A stretch of 64,000 nucleotides of DNA. Source: Cerrena zonata (Eukaryota; Basidiomycota; Agaricomycetes; Polyporales; Cerrenaceae). The notes beneath the pieces are model-generated. The model saw only the letters and a list, made by a program, of their open reading frames with translations. It was not told where the DNA came from and ran no database searches. The stretch spans positions 124,001 through 188,000 of the forward strand of contig JASBNA010000055.1 in assembly GCA_038087015.1 (NCBI GenBank), written 5' to 3'. This document shows, one piece after another, positions 50,915-61,691 of this stretch (within the stretch, counting starts at the first letter, position 1; every line of letters begins with the position of its first letter). A program made the translations under genes and the position numbers.

Positions 50915-52194
50915 TTTACTTACTATTAAAAAAAAGTGTTGAAAGAAATCTTTAGGCAATCCAGAAGAGGAAATCACCCCTATTTATATATATGTATACG
51001 TATTGTCAAAGTCTTATTTATTTCTTTTTCTGCATTCATATTTAAAAAACGATTTGCGTTTTCCACCTATAAGTATGTAAAACTACTTAGTTGAAAGTAC
51101 CCCAAAAAGAACCAAGAACAATGCAATGGCTTAGTATGTCAATACACCTTCAAGCGAAACGCAGCCCGTCGCCCAGTTGTCCTGAGAGGTAAATAGACCT
51201 ATCACAAGTGTCTGAAAACTTTTAGCACTGTAACCCAGCTCGCTCATCACTATGTATGATAAGAAGAATTTCAGAAGAACATTTCCTTGGAAACAAAATC
51301 CCCCCCAAAACACAGAAGAACTTTAAGCAAGCTGTCTAACATCACCGAGTACACAAAAGCCTCAACCTACCCGGTTCCATTTTGTTCTTTTCTTCTTAGA
51401 GGGAATGTCACTTGCGGGAGTCGATGTCTTCTTCGGGACTTATTTAGATCATTTTTCTACAGATTGCTAATCCAGATGATCATGGTGTTGTATGCCTTGC
51501 ACGGAGCAATTGTTCGTACCCAACTCTTCTAACCTACCCCTCCAGGGAAAACTACTCTGGTTTCCCGAATCACTCAGGATTGTGGTCTGGGCGATTGGAT
51601 ACGTCCTACCAATAGGGGTTCATTTCAGGTTTCCTCGTTTAAGTATACTCATTCTTCGTGCTACCCTTTACCCATATCGTTGTGGTCTTTTTGACACCTG
51701 TGCACTGCCCCATGGTTTCTCCGGTTATCTCTCTTCAGCATTCCCTAGCTGATTTTCCATTTGCAAAAAGAATTTGAAAATCTTTCCACTTTGCCAAAAG
51801 AAATAGAAACAAAGCATCGAACAAAAAAAGAAACGTCAAAAGTAAAAATAAAACCGTTTTTAATGCTGCTGTCCTGCACGCAGCTCGGCTTTTTGGTTGC
51901 TTTTGCTTTCTTTTTTTTTTCCTTTTTTTTTTTTTGCTTATTTGCAAAAAGGTTTGTGTCATATGCACCAAAACCGTTTTTTGTTGGTTATATTCTTTTT
52001 TGGTTTAAGTTTTACAATATTTTTTTGGTGTTTTTACAATATTTTTTCGGTGTTTTTTTTGGCGTTCCCTATAATCTTCTGATTTGTCCTTTATCGAGAT
52101 CCGGAAATTCCCCATTTCCTACAGTCAGGGTACGTGCTTGTGACAGGAGAATCGTGTAAAGGAAATAGTATTTATTTATGGTACAATTATATAA
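50915..52194. other. RAS2 promoter / MAK21 3' side
   Basis: About 1.28 kb, relatively long for this window. Bases 51130-51760 are mixed-composition with short open frames in several frames and nothing recognised. Bases 51900-52060 are strongly T-rich (repeated TTTTTACAATATTTTTT-like runs). Confidence 0.45.
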
Positions 52195-55100
52195 TTAAGT
52201 ATAATCTTCGTCTTCGGAATCCAAGTATTGAGCATAGTCTTCGGTGGATGCAAAAACCGGTAAGCTCTTTAATTTAGCCTTCTTAGATTTTGGTTTGGAT
52301 TTAGTGTCTTCAGTTTGTTTTCTAGAACGTTTTTTAGACTTTGTAGAAACTTCTTCAGCGTCTTGATCTGATTCTTCTTCTTGTTCATTTTGAACAAAGT
52401 CAGCTTCATCCCCGATCATTCCCGGCATTTCGTCACTGTCATATTCATCTTCGTCTTTTGCAGCAAACATGCTGGCTTCTTCTTCATCAAAGTCACCCTC
52501 ATCTTCGCCAGCTTCGTCTTCGTCTTCATCAGCTTGTTCTTCTTGTTCTTTGTCATTTTCTTCACCGTCACTCAAATCGGAAAAGTCTTCCTCATCAAAG
52601 TCAGACATTTCTAAATCGTCATCTTCTTCTCCGTCATCTTCAACTTCTGGTCTAGATTTGACCAATGCTTGCCAAACTTCATCGTCATCCATACCTTCTC
52701 CTTCTTCGTCTTCGTCTTCATCTTCGTTTTTAGCTTTCTTTTGAGCATTCTTATTCCTTATTTTATCACTCTTGGTAGTGAAATATTGGAAGAAGAATTG
52801 TTCATCTGGTTTAACTTCTTCAACCTTCTTGGTGAGCCAATTTTCAGTGTTGACTGGTACGTCTTTATTCAAAACATTGGTAGCCTTAACTAATAAAGAT
52901 CCGGTATGGGCACCTCCTAATGGTTGCATGATACTTTGACCTTTAGTTGCTGGTGCTTGTTTGGAATTTTTATACACAAATCTATCCAAAAAGTGAGATA
53001 AACTAAACAACCCTAAATCAGGTTTTGGTTGAGATTTACCTTCTAAAAATGATGATGCATAAATTGATACAGTTGGATGGTAATGACTTAAAAATTGACC
53101 TAACTCCCATAATGATGAATTATCTGCATTAGCAAAACTTGGATCACGTTTACGTGAATCATATTCACCTTCATTTTCTTTCTTCTCAACGTTACCTTCA
53201 ATTATATCTGGTCTAGCCATTGGTTCAACCATTAATTCTTGAATTTGGGGATAGGTTTTACTTAATTCCATTAATAAGTATAACATACCGGCAATAGCAC
53301 CAACATTTAACCAATGACAACATATTTGTAAAATTCTTTTAACAAATGCTAAAACTCTTGGAATATTGGCAACATCATTCTTCAATGATTTGAATAATAA
53401 GTTAAGATAAATACCTTGTTTTGAAGAATTAACTAATCTAGGATCTAATAAGGATTCATATAACGTACGATAATAACGATCGTTATTTAATTTTTGTTCA
53501 GTAATAATATGATTAATCAAAACTAAGGATTGAATCGAAGTATTAAATTGGTTGAATGAGTAATTTTGAACAAAGTATCCAAATGTTTTTGATAAATATC
53601 ATTTGATAAATTAGAGAATGGGAATGCACGATTAAGACCAGTTAATAAAGCAGAAAATAATCTTGAATTTTTTTCATCAATTATTTCATTTTCACTTTTT
53701 TCTTGAGGTTTTACTGAAATACCACCTTTCTTACCCTTTTTAGCATTCTTACGATTGTTTTTACGACCCTTTTCAGATTTTCCTAATTCCTTATTATTGG
53801 TCTTATCTTCTTTGTTGAAAGAGTCACTTTCAACTAAAGTTTTTTCGAAAAGAGCAAAATAAGTCTTGATTAAACTGTTTGCTAAATCTTCTTCACTTCT
53901 AGTTAAAATGGTTTGATTCAATGCTAAAATTGAATAATATTTGGCATGATAATCACTCTTTGTTTGAAAAACAATATCTATAACTGCATCAACAATAACT
54001 TTTTTCATTGCTGGATGAGCTTGTTCTAATTGTAAAATAAGATATGATGCCTTTGATGCAACTTTATTATCAATGTCACCTAATTTGTTAACACCCAATC
54101 TTAATAAGTTAACTTCTTGTTCAGGCTTTGCTTTAATTAAGTCAAATAAATGATTTAAAACATTCATTCTAACGTGTAAAACTGGATCATGACTTAAAAC
54201 TTCTAAAATACTAATTAATTTGAAATAGGCTTTTTTCAAGTAATCTTCAAAATAATAAAGAGCCAAATGAGTGTTTGTTAAATCTTTTCTTAAAGCTTGT
54301 TTGTTGAAAGTTAATAATTTACGATCTGGTAATACTCCATTTAATAATAAATCTTTTAATGCATTGATTGCTTGTAATGCAGCAGTTCTTGATTTTTTTT
54401 CACAAAATCCTAATAAAGTATCTAGAGCCTTTAAATTATGTAACGGAGCTTCTTGAATTAATAAAGTTAAAGCAGAAATTTTATCATTTAAAGTACCATC
54501 ACTTAAAATTTGAGATAAAAACTTCTTTTGACTGTTGTTTGAAGTGAATTCGGTTAAGTAAGTCTTATTTTCTTTTTCAACAATTTCTTTAGCTCTTTCA
54601 AATAATCTTTCAACCCCAAATCTATCCAATTTTTCCGGCTCTTGTACTGGATCGTATTCAACGTTATACCAATCCGTACGACCAGGAATTGATAATTTTG
54701 CGCTATCGACAGATGCTAAGTTGGTAACTTTATTTGAATCTGGTTTCTTGATTTCCTTCTTATTCAATTCAGCTTCTTCCACTTGATCTTCTTCATCAGA
54801 TTCATCTTCTTCAGATGACTTATCTTCTTCTTCCGAAGATTTATCTTCTTGCTCGTCGTCTTCAGAACTTTCAACTTCTTTTTCTTCAACAACAGCGTCA
54901 TCTTCTTTTTCTTCAACCAAATCAGGGATTTCTTCTTCTTCAACAACTTCAACATCTCCGTTACCAAGACCAATACCTTGCATGAATTTGGCAAGATCAG
55001 AATTAAAACTTTTATCATCAGTAGTACCTTCGTCGTTGAATTCTTCTTCACTATCGTCACCTTCTTTAACTCCTTTGAGCAAAGCCAAGTCTTCTTCAGT

Positions 55101-55290
55101 GGCACCTAAGGCCAATGCTTCACGACGTAAAATGTCATCTTCTGATTCACTTTTTGGGGCACTTTTTGAGGCACTTTCTTCCTTTTTCGACTTGGATTTT
55201 GTCTTTTTAGACTTCTCTTTAGGGTTTGTTTTGCAACTTGCTTGATATCTTGTCTTTCAAAGATGTCAAATTAAGTTTCCCGGTATCCAT
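52195..55290 (-). CDS. MAK21: Ribosome biogenesis factor Mak21/Noc1, two frame changes
   Basis: About 1031 aa (1025 in S. cerevisiae). A nucleolar protein of early 60S pre-ribosome assembly and export, working with Noc2. It starts MDTGKLNLTSLKDKIS (ATG at 55288-55290). A Lys-rich and acidic N-terminus leads to HEAT-like repeats and the CBF/Mak21 domain (LINHIITEQKLNNDRYYRT, then LESLLDPR-like sequence). The C-terminus is very acidic with Lys clusters. Breaks: an extra C at 55222-55224, creating CCC-TAA at codon 21; skipping one base restores NKPKEKSKK. A missing T near 53545 accounts for the second; restoring it gives TNFNTSIQSLVLINH. Confidence 0.94.
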
Positions 55291-55350
55291 CTTGATCTAT
55301 ATACCGTGTGAAAGTTGCAAATGAAGTTACTTTATGAAAAATCAAGTCTT

Positions 55351-55389
55351 CTCATCTATTTTTTTTTTTTTTTTCAGTATCCTCATCTC
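55351..55389 (-). promoter_or_regulatory. Two PAC-like elements upstream of MAK21
   Basis: On the minus strand, GATGAG at 55356-55351 and GAGATGAG at 55389-55382, 61-99 bp upstream of the MAK21 ATG. The ribosome-biogenesis PAC element has the core GATGAG. A nearby TGAAAAATC (plus strand, about 55335) resembles the companion RRPE element but is imperfect. Confidence 0.5.
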
Positions 55390-55950
55390 TAATTTTTTTT
55401 TATTTTTTTTTTTTTGTTTTGTATGGCACTAGATTGACTCTCACACGTCTTTTGTAAAGGTATAACCGGATATTCTTATATTTGCAGCTTTGTATAGTGA
55501 AGAATGGACCTTAGAGCAGTGTTAGCAGATCGCATATGCTGGGGGCAATAGAAGGCAGAGAAGTTGTTGTATTAGAAAGTTATAGAAATTGGCTATTGCA
55601 TCTTCTTGACCCATGCAAGAACCAAATTGGTTCTGTTATACAAACTGTTTCGTGTTAATCGGTGTCAACTATCCTTATTTGACCATGATGTAAAATCTTT
55701 GTCTCAACTCAAAGGATAATTAACAAACTTTGCATTTTGTGGAATCATTGGACCATGCTTCCAAGTTGGGGAGTTGGCTTGTTACCCATCTACAGTTTAC
55801 CTATGCTTCGTAGTGATTCTCCTCAGAAGATACTTGAACCATTTGACCTGGCAACTGTCAGTCGACATCACCCAACGAGACTCGGATGAGCACCCTAGCT
55901 CTCAGTAGCTTAAAACGATTTGGTAACCCAGCAGCTCAGCTTGAACTAGC

Positions 55951-56165
55951 AGCTACGAACAACTATGAACTTTTATGAACCAGTACGAATCAGTACGAAT
56001 CAGTACGAATCAGTACGAATCAGTATGGACCAGTATATACCAGTACGATCCAGTATGAATCGGTATGTACCAGTACGAACCAGTATGAATCGGTATGTAC
56101 CAGTACGAACCAGTACGAACCAGTACGAACCAGTACAGTAATGAACCAGTACGAACCAGTAATCA
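55951..56165 (+). repeat. 10-bp minisatellite (CAGTACGAAC)
   Basis: About 20 head-to-tail copies of CAGTACGAAC and close variants (CAGTACGAAT, CAGTATGAAT, CGGTATGTAC). Sixteen are in strict 10-bp register from 55981 to 56140. Three diverged copies precede them (AGCTACGAAC, AACTATGAAC, TTTTATGAAC). A 6-bp insertion (about 56137-56142) breaks the register near the end. It lies about 370-580 bp upstream of CMK1. Confidence 0.95.
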
Positions 56166-56532
56166 GTTAAGGCAATCAACTCCCAGCTTAGCCCCGGCTA
56201 ACCCAATATCCCCTTTTATCAATGCCGTCTACCCCAAACCATTGTTGACTCCATCCCAGTGGAGGAACCTCGTAGTTCATCCGCCTGTGCCCCTCGAAAG
56301 GCCCCGGTTGTCCTGCCAGAGATGATCCGGGGCAAAGTGGAAAACGCATGATTTTGTCATGGATCTCACCGTTTTCTGGGGGCTTCTCCGGCCAAATGTT
56401 TTTCCGGGGGTCGGAAGTTTGTTTTTCCCATTGCCTTACGGATCAATAAGAGCAATTAAGTCAGGTGAGAATAATATATATAAAAGCTGGAAGTTCTGCC
56501 CGTGAATAGGATAGCTTATTCTTTTGTGAATT

Positions 56533-57921
56533 ATGACTTGTGCTATAGACGAGGGCCAAGTATGGCCGTCGACGGAATCAACAAATATCCAGCAATACTC
56601 AAACTTTAAGTACGATAAACCTTGCAATTATATTTTATCTAAGAAGAAACTAGGAGACGGTTCGTATTCCAGTGTTTTTGAATGCAAGAATAAGATCACC
56701 GGGATGCATTATGCTGCAAAACAGTATAAGAAAAGACTAGTGTTTGGGTTGGAGACCATGTTACAAAATGAGTTTCAGGTCTTAAAACAAGTATCTAATG
56801 CCCATCCAAACGTATTGACCTTGATTGATTACTTTGAAACGTGTGACTCTTTATATCTAGTGACGGATTTGGCTTCAGGAGGAGAGTTGTTTGATAGAAT
56901 AGTTAATCACCCGGACTCCAAATTACCAGAAGAACAAGCCATTAGCATAACAAAGATTTTGGTTTCCACCATCCGGTATCTTCATTCAAATAAGATTGTC
57001 CACCGGGATTTGAAGGCAGAAAACTTGCTCTTCCAACTGAAAAACTCAAAGAATACTTCAATCTTGGTGGCTGATTTTGGCTGTGCCAGAATCTTGCAAA
57101 ATAATAATGATACCCTTAAAGATATCTGCGGGACTCTCAGCTATCTAGCCCCAGAAATGTTATCTTCGCAGGCAAAATATGCTGGCCATAGTTTCCCAGT
57201 TGATATGTGGGCACTAGGAGTAATTGTTTATTTCATGCTTTGTGGTTATATGCCCTTTGATTGTGAAACTGATGATGAAACCAAACAAGCCATCTTAAAC
57301 GGCGATTACCTGTTTGAGCCTCCAGAATACTGGAATCACATATCCCAAGATGCTAAAGACTTCATTAATCGTTGCTTGGTGGTTGATCCAAAGAGAAGAT
57401 TGACTGCTGACGCAGCAGAACTTCACCCTTTCATCAATGATCTTCCCTCTTTGGAAGTTTCTTCCCCAATAAATCGCCTGCTTTCAAGCTCAAGCTTGAA
57501 AAGAATCGGGTCAAGTAATTTGAGTTTGACTTCCAAGTTAAAAGAATCAGTGTTTAAACTCCAACAGCAACAATTACAACAACAATTGCATAAAGACAAT
57601 CAATCATTCTTACAACCCACTCCGCTTCTTTCACCTAGAAATGCAAACCATAAGCGCTCATTACTGCCAAATAGAAATGATTTTTATAATAATAACCTTT
57701 CTTCATTACTAGAAAAATCCCGGGCCAAATCCATATCCGAAGACTGTACTTTAGAAGGTGATCGTTGTGTTTCTCCAGATTTATGCTCCCGTTTCACCAC
57801 TCCTACTAGCTCGACTACAGTTTCTAGACAACATCTGTTTAATGACATGTTAGACTTAAATCCTAAAAAATCAACTTTAAAAACTAATAGTAACACTAAC
57901 TTAACAGAATTTTTCTTATAA
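56533..57921 (+). CDS. CMK1: Calcium/calmodulin-dependent protein kinase
   Basis: A 462-aa CaMK-type Ser/Thr kinase acting in calcium stress signalling. Kinase domain (about 35-300): GDGSYSSVFECK (third Gly of the P-loop is Ser), AAKQY, IVHRDLKAENLLF, ADFGCAR, activation segment LKDICGTLSYLAPEM and DMWALGVIVYFMLCGYMPF. The C-terminal tail holds a basic, Ser-rich segment (about 315-345) where autoinhibitory and calmodulin-binding sequence would sit, then a Gln-rich run and Ser/Pro-rich sequence. Codon 260 is CTG in a GDYxFEPPEYW context, where other CaM kinases usually have a polar residue; Ser decoding would fit. Its 3' end is 60 bp from the corrected end of ATG22. Confidence 0.92.
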   Translation: MTCAIDEGQVWPSTESTNIQQYSNFKYDKPCNYILSKKKLGDGSYSSVFECKNKITGMHYAAKQYKKRLVFGLETMLQNEFQVLKQVSNAHPNVLTLIDYFETCDSLYLVTDLASGGELFDRIVNHPDSKLPEEQAISITKILVSTIRYLHSNKIVHRDLKAENLLFQLKNSKNTSILVADFGCARILQNNNDTLKDICGTLSYLAPEMLSSQAKYAGHSFPVDMWALGVIVYFMLCGYMPFDCETDDETKQAILNGDYLFEPPEYWNHISQDAKDFINRCLVVDPKRRLTADAAELHPFINDLPSLEVSSPINRLLSSSSLKRIGSSNLSLTSKLKESVFKLQQQQLQQQLHKDNQSFLQPTPLLSPRNANHKRSLLPNRNDFYNNNLSSLLEKSRAKSISEDCTLEGDRCVSPDLCSRFTTPTSSTTVSRQHLFNDMLDLNPKKSTLKTNSNTNLTEFFL

Positions 57922-57981
57922 AGACTTTGTTCAATTCACTTCTATGTATTAATATAATTCACTTCTATGTATTAATATAAA

Positions 57982-59599
57982 TCATTTGGTCTTCTTAATA
58001 ACAATCTCGGTATTTTCATTTACTTCACTGCTATCTTCTTCAACCAATTTACTAACGTCCTTCATCCTTGCTCGGTATCGCTCAAGTAATACAAGAATAT
58101 TGATACCCCAACTAAAATCAAGTTGGGCAAAAAGGGGAATCGGTCATTGTTAGTACGATCTTGAATGGCTGCGTTCACCAATGAACCAATCCAACCAGTA
58201 GCCACTCCCAACATCACTTCCAAACCAAAGTACTGAGCCTCTTCTCCCTCGGGTAATAAGGTACTATACAAAGTTCTATTCAATGACCTTTGCGCAGAAC
58301 TAGTGGCAGAATATAATACCTCAAAGAGCCAAAATTCCCATCGATGCTTAAACCCAATTTTGGTTTTGGAATTGATACCTAAACACCCCCAGAAATTAGT
58401 GAATAACGAAAATCCTAAAAATCCATAACCCCAGGTTTTCATCTTTAGTTGTGTTCTAGGATATAAAAACATCCATGCAAGCGAGCCTAATGAAGCAGTA
58501 ATATATGAAATAAAAGTATATACAGTGTACTCACCATCTGAAGAACCTAATCCTAAAGTCGACCTGAATAGTAAAATAAATACACTCATAAATTGCTGAA
58601 AGTTACATTCCAAATCACCCAGGAAACACAATATAAAAATGCATTAGGATACTTTTTCATATTCTTCAACAATTGGAAAAACCGTTTCACCGTTAAAAAG
58701 ACTAAATTTTCAGATTTGGGTCTAGGTTTATTCTCAACGCTTGGAATGAAATACCCACTTACTATGGAGAATACAACCGTTATACAACCTGCAATCGTTA
58801 TGGCTAATAAAAAATTATGGTAACCATCTTCCATTGGACCCCCTCTACCGTATGATATGATTATTCCAATCAATAAAGCAGTGAGCCCTCCTAAGTTACC
58901 CAAGAAAAGACCCATGACACTTACTGTAGAGCCTCTTTTTAAAACCATCTCACGGCGTACCTCTTCAGCATACTCACCTGGTGGAGCCGAAGCTCTCATG
59001 AATAGTGGTATGTAAGAACCTTCCAAAATTTGATAAATAGAATCATCTATGTTAAGTAAAGCATACAATGCACTCAAACCTTTCAAAGTCGAATAATCTT
59101 TATTGGTTAATCCTGCAAATGGTAATGCAAATACACCGTAAGCAGCAATCGAACCAATTAAAAGCCATTTTCTATAGTTAGCGTAGTCAGCAACTCCCAT
59201 CAAGAAGAAAGCTAATAACCCTTCTAACGCAGTATAAATGGCTCTTAAATATAAAACATAGGATGTATAATGAACCTTACCAACACCAAATTTAACGTAA
59301 CAGTCGTTTCCTCTAATATCACACCTTCCGCCGCTTGAACTCTTACCTACGAGTCTGGCAACAGATTGTATTGCAGCAGGAACATAAGTCCTGGACATGG
59401 AAGCAACCGGACCTGTTGTATAGCAAAGCAAAAGCCAGGAGCGATATATACTAGCTTTATTCCACACTGATTCTGCTTCAACTGTCTCTGCTTCTAAGCT
59501 TTCGACATCATTGCTTAAAGTGGAATGATAGCTGTTTGAATTGTTTGCTTTCATCTGAGGGCCCTGGTTATTTGCAGTATCTTTTGAAATATTCGACAT
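57982..59599 (-). CDS. ATG22: Vacuolar amino-acid exporter Atg22, two frame changes
   Basis: About 539 aa after correction (528 in S. cerevisiae). A 10-12-helix vacuolar membrane protein that exports amino acids released by autophagy. Diagnostic sequences: SWLLLCYTTGPVASMSRTYV near the N-terminus, GGRCDIRGNDCYVKFG, SALYALLNIDDSIYQILEGS, and RSLNRTLYSTLLPEGEEAQY in the C-terminal half. Missing bases are inferred near 58600 (T of TTTT; restores NVTFQQFMSVF) and near 58066-58067 (G of GGG). The second repair extends the protein past the apparent stop at 58062 to GMKDVSKLVEEDSSEVNENT and on to the TGA at 57984-57982. Confidence 0.92.
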
Positions 59600-59950
59600 T
59601 ATTGACTATAATGATTGAATGTGGGTATTCTGGCTTGGGATTGAAGAGTATATATACAAGACTAATTTAAAGATTAACTCTTCAAAAAAGGAAGAACATT
59701 AATTGATTTTCCTTTAAATAAATCATACGTGAACACTCCTTCAATGAGAGCATTTTTCAAATACATATTTAGTATTCTTTTATGCCTATCGAATGGTTTC
59801 TTGGGTTCATCTTACAGTGAGCAATTTTTCGCAGTATTTATCTTTTTTTTTGCAACCTCGAAATTAAACTATCTATTGTTATTTACATGCATAAGTAATT
59901 AGGTTTTGAGTGCAATTCGCTTATTCATCCACTTTGGTTGAAATAATAGC
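59600..59950. other. ATG22 promoter / MFS gene 3' side
   Basis: About 350 bp between two minus-strand genes, AT-rich with a tatatataca element near 59649-59658. Nothing else recognised. Confidence 0.5.
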
Positions 59951-61409
59951 TCATACCCTTGTCAAATTAGACTCTCTTTTGCGTCTCCAGGCTTTCCCCC
60001 GATATAAAATTAGAATGGTTAGTCCGACACAAAGTAAATCCACAATTGCCAATCCCGTAAAACACCAACCAAATCCCATTTTCTTAATCAATCTTTCGAT
60101 AATGGCAGATGAAATTGCAGCAGCGGCATTTCTCATAAGGTTCCCAACTGCAACATATGTAGCTGGCTGACCCGCTGAACACTCGGTCAAATAGGTGGTG
60201 TTACTTACGAAGACCCATGTCATACCAAAACCAATCAAAAAAGTGAATACAAATACAGCGACAACATGAACTTTATGATCAACGCACCAACCATAACCTA
60301 AAATACCAGCCATGGATAAAGCGATTCCAAAAGCTTGCAAAGACAACCTTGACTCTGGCAAATACGAGTCAGGGTTTTTCTTTTTTAAATATTGTCTCAA
60401 GTTATCGGAGATTCGACCTCCACTAAGTGAGCCGCAAACCAAAGAGATACCGGGACAGATATACGATAAACTTGCTTGCAAAGAAGTAAAGTGATACTGA
60501 TTTTGTAAAACTCTGGAAAAAGTTATACTTTGAGCATAGAAAGAAGAAAACAATAAGCCACCCATCATGGAACAAAGTAAAACAGGAAAATACGAAACGA
60601 CATTCCAGTAAGTTATGAAACTGGGTTTAGGGGGACGGGGAAACTTGGGACTTTCCTCGACAACCTTCTTTTGAACTAATTGAGGAATAACGAAATATCC
60701 TTGACTATATATTTGGCCATCACCAACCAAATACCTTAATGTCTCTGGTAAACAGAACAAAATGAGAAAGAAGACAATTCCACCAAGGATTGCAAGAAAC
60801 CCAAAGATCCACCTCCAGTCCCCGTTAGAGCTAATAAGACTAAAAATCGGGCCGAGGATTGGTCCTAGCTGGGGACCAAGCATAAAGTAAGAAATCGCTT
60901 TGGCTCTATTCTTTGGTTCAACGACATCGGCGACAGTCCCAGCACCTACTGACATAACACTTGACACCCCGAACGCCTGTAAGATTCTTAAGAAGAAAAG
61001 AGCACCAATGTTAGCAGGAACTGCAGCTAATAAAATGTTAGCGACAATATAAATAACTAAAGACACCAAATACAAAGTCTTTCTGCCCCCAAAATCTGCC
61101 CATGAAGCCCAAAATAATGGAGCCAAAGCAAAAACGGCCATGAAAACTGAGACTGTTGCATTTATTGTCGTTGCAGAAACTTTGAAAGCCGCTTGTAGCT
61201 GAGGTAAAATTGGAATATAGATATTCCAGAAACCGGACCCAAAAAACCGGCAATTGTTACCAAAAATAAAATAAATTTCACCCTATTTGATGTGAATGCA
61301 GTATACTTAGGTACTGATTCGGTACCGCAACTGGGTCCCTAGAGTCGAGGCTCGAAGACTTTTCACTTCCATTGGCCAGTTTTGTTAATTGTTTCTCTTG
61401 CTGGGACAT
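59951..61409 (-). CDS. DTR1: DHA1-family MFS exporter of the DTR1/QDR group (probable dityrosine-precursor transporter), two frame changes
   Basis: About 486 aa, 12 membrane segments. Start MSQQEKQLTKLANGSEKS (ATG at 61409-61407). After repair the N-terminal helix reads FLGPVSGNIYIPILPQLQ, typical of drug:H+ antiporter-1 proteins. Motif A-like DFGGRKTLYL and motif C-like GPQLGPILGPIF follow. A central hydrophilic loop includes FPRPPKPSFITYWNV. Missing bases are inferred near 61321 (joins AVP to ESVPKYTAFTSNRVKF) and near 61224 (A of GGAAAT). The QDR1-3 and DTR1 transporters are close relatives; the adjacent DIT2 and probable DIT1 favour DTR1 (bisformyl-dityrosine export). Sequence alone does not separate them. 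Confidence 0.75.
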
Positions 61410-61691
61410 CTTGCGCTGTTTGTGTTTCCCAGAAAGAAGTTAATGCCATCAAGTTGAAACACATGCCTTTTATACCAATTCTACTTGTTTCGTTCTCAAA
61501 ATTAACTACATTAGAGTATGCCGTACTATCATTGTTTAGTATAAAGTTTTTCACGTTTAATTATTGATTCGAATATGAGCAAATTCTAATACTTAAGCAG
61601 ACTAAGTTTTAGGGCCTTCGCATGAGCATAATAAAATTCCAAATCTGTTTTTTTTTTGCAGCTAATTGTGCACAACAAAAACAAAAATAGT

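Larger units (their letters stand above)
55291..56532. other. Divergent MAK21/CMK1 intergenic region with a 10-bp minisatellite
   Basis: About 1.24 kb. It holds PAC-like motifs close to MAK21, T-rich tracts at 55361-55415, and the 10-bp tandem repeat at 55951-56165. A tatatataaaa TATA element near 56474-56484 lies about 50 bp before CMK1. Confidence 0.6.
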
